DNA of 37,827 nt from Mycobacterium sp. (lineage in GTDB: Bacteria; Actinomycetota; Actinomycetes; Mycobacteriales; Mycobacteriaceae): assembly GCF_019247635.1 (NCBI RefSeq), contig NZ_JAFBAR010000030.1, positions 1-37,827 on the forward strand, in the 5' to 3' direction. A program made the translations under genes and the position numbers. A model generated the notes under the pieces. It had not been told where the DNA came from. It searched no databases and saw only the letters and a program-made list of their open reading frames with translations. Position 1 is the stretch's first letter. Every line of letters begins with the position of its first letter. Positions 32,674-37,827 of the stretch are shown here, piece after piece.

Positions 32674-33619
32674 GGGAGGCCTCCAAAGAACGCTGGCGGG
32701 TGAGCCGCAGCTGCAGCACGGTCAGCACCAGCAGGATGCCGAACATGACCCACGCCAGCGCGGACGCATAGCCGAATTCCAGGAACGAGAACGCATGCTG
32801 GAACAGCATGATGCCCAGCACGTAGGTGGACGTTTCGGGCCCGCCGTTGGGTCCGTTGAGCACGTAGACAAGGTCAAAACCCTGAAACGCGTGGATGATC
32901 GATATCACCACCACGAACGACAACGCGCCGCGGATCAACGGCACGGTGATGAAAGCGAATTGCCGTATCTCACCGGCGCCGTCGATCCTGGCCGCCTCGT
33001 ATAGCGTCTCCGGCACTCCCTGCATCGCGGCCAACAGGATGACGGTGGCGAACGGCACGCCGCGCCACACGCTGACGATGCAGAGCGCGACCTTGGCCCA
33101 CTGCGGATCGACCAACCACGGGATCGGGTGGATGCCGATCCAGCCGAGCATGATGTTGAGCAAACCGTTGTCGGTATTGAAGACGAACTGCCACACCACC
33201 GCCATCACCACCGACGAAATCGCCAGTGGCAGAAAGACAATGGTGCGGAAGACGGCGATGCCCTTGACTTTCCGGTTCAGCACGCCGGCCACCGCCAGGC
33301 TGATGAGCACGGTCGGTATCACGGTGCCGGCCGTGAGGATCACGGTGTTACGTATCGCGATCAGGAACAGCGGGTCTGTGGTGAAGAGGTCGCCGAAGTT
33401 CTTCAGGCCCACAAACTTCGGTGGGGTGAACACGTCCCATCGCTGAAAGCTCATGTACAGCGAGAAGCCGAGCGGGAACAGCATGAACACCGCGACGGCG
33501 GCAAGGTTCGGAGCCACGAACAAACGACCGGCCCACGCGCGTCGGCGCGAGGCCGGGCGGCGTTTCACGGAGGGCGCGAAAGGTGCTGAGGGTGCTGAGG
33601 GTGCGGACGAGGATGTCAT
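32660..33619 (-). CDS. Sugar ABC transporter permease (Rv2040c-like)
   Basis: A 319-residue MalF-type permease: a Ser/Pro/Arg-rich leader, a first segment LFVAPNLAAVAVFMLFPLGF, FSLYMSFQRWD, and the EAA loop LYEAARIDGAGEIRQFAFIT. ATG 33619 overlaps the binding protein's stop in an ATGA junction. It is slightly longer than the Mtb protein owing to the N-terminal leader, so a later start is possible. Confidence 0.92.
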   Translation of the reverse strand: MTSSSAPSAPSAPFAPSVKRRPASRRRAWAGRLFVAPNLAAVAVFMLFPLGFSLYMSFQRWDVFTPPKFVGLKNFGDLFTTDPLFLIAIRNTVILTAGTVIPTVLISLAVAGVLNRKVKGIAVFRTIVFLPLAISSVVMAVVWQFVFNTDNGLLNIMLGWIGIHPIPWLVDPQWAKVALCIVSVWRGVPFATVILLAAMQGVPETLYEAARIDGAGEIRQFAFITVPLIRGALSFVVVISIIHAFQGFDLVYVLNGPNGGPETSTYVLGIMLFQHAFSFLEFGYASALAWVMFGILLVLTVLQLRLTRQRSLEASRGIG

Positions 33620-34941
33620 GGGGTGCGCAGCACCTCGTCGACGGCGCTGGACAGCCTGGTCAGTGACGTCGCCGGCGCGGATCCGCGCAGCACGGGACCG
33701 AAGTAACGGTCCATCAGGGCGGCGATCTTCTCCCACGCCGGGGTGACCGGCAGACCCGCGGAATGCGTTGGGCCTTCGGTGAGCACGCCGAGGTTGCCAA
33801 CTCTGCTATGGGCTTTGGCGAACCCGGGAGACGTCGCCGCCGACCGCAGGGCCGGCACGAAGAGACAGGATTCACCGATCAGCGCCTGCCCGACCGGGCC
33901 CGTCGCGAATTTCACGAATTCCCACGCCTGGTCCTTGCGGCCGCTGCTGGCGGCGATGGCGAGTCCGGTGCTGCCGATATTGGAGGTAGCGTTGCTTCCT
34001 TTTGCAAGCGCGGGCCCGGTCGGCAACGCGGTGACGTCGAAGTCGAGACCGTCGGCCCGGATGAACGTCTGGTAACGCCAGTGCCCACTCAGCGCGATCG
34101 CCGCCTTGCCCGCGGCGAACAGATCGGGCGTGGACATCGACTGCACCTCCGAGGCGTTGGGCGCCACCTTGTGCTTGTTGGCCAGGTCGGCGTAGAACTG
34201 CACCGCCTCGATGAACGCCTCGTTGTCGAAGTTGAGGTGGGTCGGGTTGACCAGCGGGGTGGACCACGGCACACCGTTGTTCATGGCGAAAAGCCCGGCC
34301 GAGTAGTACGAAAACCAGGTGTTGACAAACCCCCACTGCGAAACGCGCCCGGAGCCGTCGCGTTTGGTCAGTGCGGCGGCGGCGTCCGCGAATTCGGCGT
34401 AGCTCCAAGGGTTTTCCCAGGTCGAAGGTGGGGACTTGACCCCGGCCTCAGCGAATAGCCGTTTGTTGTAGAAAAGGTAGTTGCCCGACCACTGCTCGGG
34501 AAACGCGTACTGGCCCCCGTTGAACGCGAAGCTGTCGTACAGCGCCCCGACGCTGTCGGACTTCAGCTGCGCGGCGAACGCCGGATCGCGCGCCAAAAAG
34601 GTGTTGAGGTCCTGTAAGACGCCCCGATCCGCCAGCTCGGCGTAGGTCAGATCCCAGGCCATCAGCACGTCGGGGCACCTGCCGCCGGCGCAAAACGTCG
34701 ACAGCTGCTGCATCACGCCCGGCCCGGACAACACCGGGCGAACCTTGATGTCGGGACGGGTGCGCCGGAATTCGTCGATGATCCGCAACCGGGCAGCGGC
34801 CTCGTCGGGGTTCGCGGCGAAGAAGAAGGTCAACGCGCCGTCGTCGGGAGCGCACCCGGCGGCCCACGGAGCCAGCGACGCCGTGGTGAGAGCGCCCGCG
34901 GCCCGCAACATGCCCCGCCGCCCGAACGGCTTATCGAACAT
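33616..34941 (-). CDS. Sugar ABC transporter substrate-binding lipoprotein (Rv2041c-like)
   Basis: A 441-residue family 1 binding protein with a Tat-type signal (FGRRGMLRAAGAL) and a lipobox ending in Cys30 (APWAAGC), so it is exported folded and lipid-anchored. Characteristic stretches are DEFRRTRPDIKVRPVLSG, FPEQWSGNYLFYNKRLFAEAG and DQAWEFVKFATGPVGQALIG. It captures a sugar or glycoconjugate for the permeases encoded downstream. ATG 34941 gives the Mtb-like length; longer starts lack the signal. Confidence 0.93.
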   Translation of the reverse strand: MFDKPFGRRGMLRAAGALTTASLAPWAAGCAPDDGALTFFFAANPDEAAARLRIIDEFRRTRPDIKVRPVLSGPGVMQQLSTFCAGGRCPDVLMAWDLTYAELADRGVLQDLNTFLARDPAFAAQLKSDSVGALYDSFAFNGGQYAFPEQWSGNYLFYNKRLFAEAGVKSPPSTWENPWSYAEFADAAAALTKRDGSGRVSQWGFVNTWFSYYSAGLFAMNNGVPWSTPLVNPTHLNFDNEAFIEAVQFYADLANKHKVAPNASEVQSMSTPDLFAAGKAAIALSGHWRYQTFIRADGLDFDVTALPTGPALAKGSNATSNIGSTGLAIAASSGRKDQAWEFVKFATGPVGQALIGESCLFVPALRSAATSPGFAKAHSRVGNLGVLTEGPTHSAGLPVTPAWEKIAALMDRYFGPVLRGSAPATSLTRLSSAVDEVLRTP

Positions 34942-35259
34942 GGCGCTCCAGGTCTCGGTCTGTTCCCTTGTGATGTCGTTGGTACTCGCCCGGCCTGTGG
35001 TGTTGCTGGGACCGTCGAGATGACCTGACCGCATTCACCGAACGCTCCATCACGAAAGGAACCAGCACCATGACCCTACCGATTGTGCGCCGCGCCGTGC
35101 TGATCACGACGGATTGACGCGTGCGCCCGGCCCGGCCCACTCGTAGTTGCCGTGGCCGGCGGCGCCGACCGAGCCTGGAGCCGACGACCAGACCCTAGCT
35201 CCGTGCGCAAGCCCGACGCCGCCCGCCCAGACCCGGCATGTAATCCGCTTGTCGACCAA
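34942..35259. other. 318-base intergenic region before the ABC transporter block
   Basis: Likely holds the promoter for the transporter genes on the minus strand. On the plus strand a 15-codon frame (ATG 35070, MTLPIVRRAVLITTD) follows GAAAGGA at good spacing; it may be a gene relic or leader peptide. No clear hairpin is seen. Confidence 0.4.
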
Positions 35260-36057
35260 TCAACCTGGGAAATAACGGATCTGGTCGATCTGGTGGCCTC
35301 GCCGGGCCACGTCGGCGAACAGGATGGCGCGTCCGTGACCCGAGGCGAGCGAGACCGCAACCGTGGGTCCCGCGGATGTCACCTTGGTCCAGTCGACGCC
35401 GTCGAGTTGCCCGGCGAGTTCGGCCAGGTCCAGGGCGTCGTTGTCACCCAAAGTTATTCTGGCAGTTGGCGATAGCGCGCGCTGCGCGGCAGCTGTGTCA
35501 CCACGCCCGACGACACCCAGGAACGTCTCCACCAGCTTCTTGTGCCGCGCGCCCGCGCGGCGGAAGCCGGCCATGAACCCTGCCGCCCCCGCCAACCCCT
35601 GATTGCCGAGCAAACCGCGGGACAGCTGCCAGGCCGGCGCCAGCGCGTCGGTACCGGACCGCAGGAACTGCAGCATCATGGCCGGCAACTCCCAGTACGC
35701 CCGCAGTGCCGCAATCCGCCACTCGCCGTTAACCTCTCGCAGGTCGTACCGGAGGAAGGCGGGAATGAACATCGTGACGGCCGAACCCATCGTCACCTCC
35801 AGGTCGAGGTCACGCAGCACGACGGGGCCGCAGACGATGTCGAGGTCGCGATGGAACTTGATGTCCCGCGGGCCGATGAAGGTGTCATAAAACCGGCCGA
35901 TCTGTGCGTGGCCCGAGTGCGCCCGCGAACCCACCGGATCTTCGACGCTGCCGTCGGAGGCGAAAAGCCCCACCCAACCGGCGCGGTCGTGCGCCGCGGC
36001 AGCCTGCGGCGAGCGCTCCGCCGCGGCCAGCAGATCCTCTCGGTTGAGCTCCGTCAT
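35260..36057 (-). CDS. Two-domain NTF2/SnoaL-like protein (Rv2042c-like)
   Basis: A 265-residue protein with two cone-shaped NTF2-like domains. In the first, AAAAHDRAGWVGLFASDGSV and EDPVGSRAHSGHAQIGRFYD match the SnoaL/ketosteroid-isomerase fold. In the second, FLGVVGRGDTAAAQRALSP and TLGDNDALDLAELAGQLDGV repeat the pattern. Function unknown; the pocket suggests binding of a small hydrophobic ligand. ATG 36057 overlaps the pncA stop (ATGA) and the length equals Mtb Rv2042c. Confidence 0.88.
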   Translation of the reverse strand: MTELNREDLLAAAERSPQAAAAHDRAGWVGLFASDGSVEDPVGSRAHSGHAQIGRFYDTFIGPRDIKFHRDLDIVCGPVVLRDLDLEVTMGSAVTMFIPAFLRYDLREVNGEWRIAALRAYWELPAMMLQFLRSGTDALAPAWQLSRGLLGNQGLAGAAGFMAGFRRAGARHKKLVETFLGVVGRGDTAAAQRALSPTARITLGDNDALDLAELAGQLDGVDWTKVTSAGPTVAVSLASGHGRAILFADVARRGHQIDQIRYFPG

Positions 36058-36617
36058 CACCAGTCCTGCACCAACTCGACGCCCGCGGCCCGCATCTCCG
36101 TCACGGCCGCTTCGATCGAGTGCGGGGCCACACCGGCCGTCAAGTTCAACAGCACCCTGGTTGCCAAGCCGGCCCGGGCCGCGTCTCGCGCGGTGTGACG
36201 GACGCAATGGTCGGTGGCGAGACCGACGACGTCGACCTCGTCGACCCGGTGCTGCCGTAGCCAGCCGAGCAGGGAGGCGCCGCGGTCGTCGGCACCCTCG
36301 AAGCCGCTGTACGCCGCGGCGTGGGCACCTTTGCAGAAAACCGCCTCGACGGAAGCGGTGTCCAGGTCAGGATGGAAATCGGCCCCACGGCTTCCGGCGA
36401 TGCAATGCGGTGGCCAGGACGAGCGGTAGTCGGGGTGCTCGGAGAAGTGGTCACCGGGATCGAGGTGGAAGTCCTTGGTGGCCACGATGTGCTGGTAGCC
36501 GGGTTCGTCGGCCAGATAGTCCGTGATGGCGCGAGCCACGGCGGCGCCGCCGGTTACCGGCACCGAACCACCTTCGCAGAAGTCGTTCTGTACGTCGACG
36601 ATGATCAACGTCCGCAC
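36057..36617 (-). CDS. pncA: Nicotinamidase/pyrazinamidase PncA
   Basis: A 186-residue amidase converting nicotinamide to nicotinic acid in NAD salvage, and in Mtb activating pyrazinamide. All key residues align with Mtb PncA: catalytic Asp8, Lys96 and Cys138 (VGLATDHC), and metal ligands Asp49, His51, His57 and His71. GTG 36617 gives the Mtb length; an ATG four codons upstream (36629) is possible. It is translationally coupled to the downstream NTF2-like gene, as in Mtb. Confidence 0.97.
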   Translation of the reverse strand: MRTLIIVDVQNDFCEGGSVPVTGGAAVARAITDYLADEPGYQHIVATKDFHLDPGDHFSEHPDYRSSWPPHCIAGSRGADFHPDLDTASVEAVFCKGAHAAAYSGFEGADDRGASLLGWLRQHRVDEVDVVGLATDHCVRHTARDAARAGLATRVLLNLTAGVAPHSIEAAVTEMRAAGVELVQDW

Positions 36618-36675
36618 ACGACACACCATACGTCCAGCCGGTTTGTCTGCCGGTCAGTCGGGTAACCCACGGTCC

Positions 36676-37620
36676 ATGTTCATTCGCAGAATCGCGCGAC
36701 CCATGTTGGCGGCAGTTTTCATCGGTCAGGGAGTGGACTCCCTGCGCAACCCGAAGGTAGCCGCGCAGGCGGCGGCACCCACAGTGGACGGCCTGAGCGC
36801 TTTGCCCGATCCGGTGGGCAGCGCCATCCCCAGCGACCCCCAGACGTTCGCACAGATCAACGCCGCCGTGCAGATCGGCGGCGGGCTGCTACTGGCCACC
36901 GGGCGGCTGCCTCGCCTGGCTTCGGCCGCGTTGGCGTTTACGGTGCTGCCGGCCAATCTGGGCGCGCACATGTTCTGGAATGAAAGCGATCCGGCGGAGA
37001 AGGCGCGACAAAGGAAGGACTTCCTGACCGACGTCAGCCTGCTGGGTGGCCTGGTGATCGCGTCGGCCGACACCGCGGGCAAGCCATCGCTGGGCTGGCG
37101 CGGTCGGCGGGCCGCCGAGCGGCTGTCCGAACGGGTATCCGGTTCGACCGATTCGCTGCTCGACTCCGATCTAGGCGAACGGATTGCGCACGGGTTGCAG
37201 GTCGGCGCCGAGCGCGGCCGTGAACTGGCCAGCACGGCGGCCGAAAGAAGCGCACCCTATGCCGAAGCGGCACTGGAACGTGGTCGCGAGTGGGCCAGCA
37301 CGGCGGCCGAGAAGAGCGCGCCCTACGCCGAGGCCGCACTGGAACGCAGCCGCGAACTGGCCAGCACCGCCGCCGAACGGAGCGCACCCTACGCCGAGGC
37401 GGCGCTTGACCGCGGCCGCGAATGGGCCAGTACGGCGGCCGAGAAGAGCAAGCCACTGGCGAAGAAGGCGCGCAAGCGTGGCGAGAAACTCGCCAGCACC
37501 GCCCGCGAGCGCGGTGCGGAATTCGCCGACGTGGCGGCGGCACGCGGTGGTGAGCTGGCGGAAGCGGCGCGCGAACGCGTCGCGGAGGCCGGCGGGAAGC
37601 CCAAGCGCCGCTGGCGTTAA
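36676..37620 (+). CDS. DoxX-family membrane protein with repeated helical tail
   Basis: A 314-residue protein. Residues 1-140 are a DoxX-type membrane domain (RPMLAAVFIGQGVDSLRNP, INAAVQIGGGLLLATGRLP, LGAHMFWNESDPAEKARQRK). Residues about 178-266 contain four consecutive 22-residue repeats of the form ERGRELASTAAERSAPYAEA followed by AL, alternating REL and REW, then degenerate charged repeats to a basic C-terminus. The tail should form long amphipathic helices. Divergent from pncA with 58 bases between starts. Confidence 0.85.
   Translation: MFIRRIARPMLAAVFIGQGVDSLRNPKVAAQAAAPTVDGLSALPDPVGSAIPSDPQTFAQINAAVQIGGGLLLATGRLPRLASAALAFTVLPANLGAHMFWNESDPAEKARQRKDFLTDVSLLGGLVIASADTAGKPSLGWRGRRAAERLSERVSGSTDSLLDSDLGERIAHGLQVGAERGRELASTAAERSAPYAEAALERGREWASTAAEKSAPYAEAALERSRELASTAAERSAPYAEAALDRGREWASTAAEKSKPLAKKARKRGEKLASTARERGAEFADVAAARGGELAEAARERVAEAGGKPKRRWR
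37210..37473 (+). repeat. Four 66-base tandem coding repeats in the DoxX gene
   Basis: Each unit encodes 22 residues; units 1 and 3 (REL form) are nearly identical, as are 2 and 4 (REW form), pointing to duplication of a 132-base pair of units. Confidence 0.75.
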
Positions 37621-37827
37621 CGATTTCTGGCGAGAAACGCGTCGACGATGGCCGCAACGTCCTGATCGACGTCGACGCTGACCCCGGATTCGTTGTCACC
37701 CAATGGTTCCAGGGTGTCCAATTGCGACGCCAACAGCGCGGGCGGCATGAAGTGCCCGGACCTGGCGCCCAGGCGGCGAGCGATCACTTCCGGTGAGCCG
37801 CGCAGGTGCAGGAACTCGACCCGCGGG
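37617..37827 (-). CDS. gntK: Gluconokinase, C-terminal part (runs off the window)
   Basis: About 69 residues of the C-terminus: RVEFLHLRGSPEVIARRLGA, SGHFMPPALLASQLDTLEPL and VDQDVAAIVDAFLARN. This matches thermoresistant-type gluconokinases, which phosphorylate gluconate at O6. The H-F-MPP-LL-SQ motif is characteristic. The P-loop and start lie outside the window. Its stop overlaps the stop codon of the convergent DoxX gene by two bases. Confidence 0.8.
   Translation of the reverse strand, partial: PRVEFLHLRGSPEVIARRLGARSGHFMPPALLASQLDTLEPLGDNESGVSVDVDQDVAAIVDAFLARNR

Noticed and set aside
37210..37473. CRISPR-like regular repeats
   Set aside because: The repeats are contiguous, in frame and encode 22 residues each; there are no spacers and no cas genes.

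Overview
The window is high-GC actinobacterial DNA. Gene by gene it matches slow-growing Mycobacterium related to the M. tuberculosis (Mtb) clade: I recognise close counterparts of Rv1987, mazE6/mazF6 (Rv1991A/Rv1991c), relF/relG (Rv2865/Rv2866), the Rv2037c-Rv2042c block and pncA (Rv2043c). Gene content around them differs from Mtb, so this looks like a non-tuberculous relative. The species cannot be fixed from the sequence alone. All homology statements come from recognition by eye, not from a search.

Left part (1-15.5 kb) is an accessory island. It holds a frameshifted RibD/DHFR-like remnant, a protein-isoaspartate-type methyltransferase, a secreted CBM2 protein (Rv1987-like) and an F420-type nitroreductase. 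These are followed by a dense series of small 'cassettes': two mazEF modules, an amidotransferase-like protein with a SAM methyltransferase, a DUF6338-like membrane protein with a proline-rich partner, a decayed tyrosine integrase, a homing-endonuclease-repeat/GIY-YIG protein, an unknown 255-residue protein, a broken second methyltransferase, relFG, mazEF6, a broken vapBC and an intact AbrB/PIN vapBC. The modules are separated by short dispersed repeats of two families, A (about 3.7-8.7 kb) and B (about 10.4-14.7 kb). Both share a palindromic core close to TTACYGGTAA, and their orientation flips at the dead integrase. This cassette-plus-repeat layout, with toxin-antitoxin (TA) genes as cargo, resembles a mobile cassette array and is the most interesting feature of the window. 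The island ends in a secreted Cys-containing protein and a pknD-like kinase reduced by deletion to 52 codons.

Middle part (15.5-28.8 kb) is more ordinary chromosome: a DUF2510 proline-rich membrane protein, an FAD/NAD(P) oxidoreductase overlapping an acyl-ACP thioesterase, an aldo/keto reductase, a membrane acyltransferase, a fumarylacetoacetase-fold hydrolase, a small membrane protein, a DUF3097 protein, and two tandem proline-rich MinD/EspI-like ATPases with no ESX secretion genes beside them.

Right part (28.8-37.8 kb): a SpoIIAA-like protein, a GNAT acetyltransferase, then a minus-strand block pncA - NTF2-like protein - sugar ABC transporter (Tat/lipoprotein binding protein, two permeases, ATPase) - patatin phospholipase. 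Most junctions in the block overlap by 4-14 bases, which implies translational coupling. The exceptions are a 318-base gap before the binding protein and 5 bases between the second permease and the ATPase. A DoxX protein with a 22-residue repeated tail and the end of a gluconokinase close the window. No rRNA, tRNA or CRISPR was seen.
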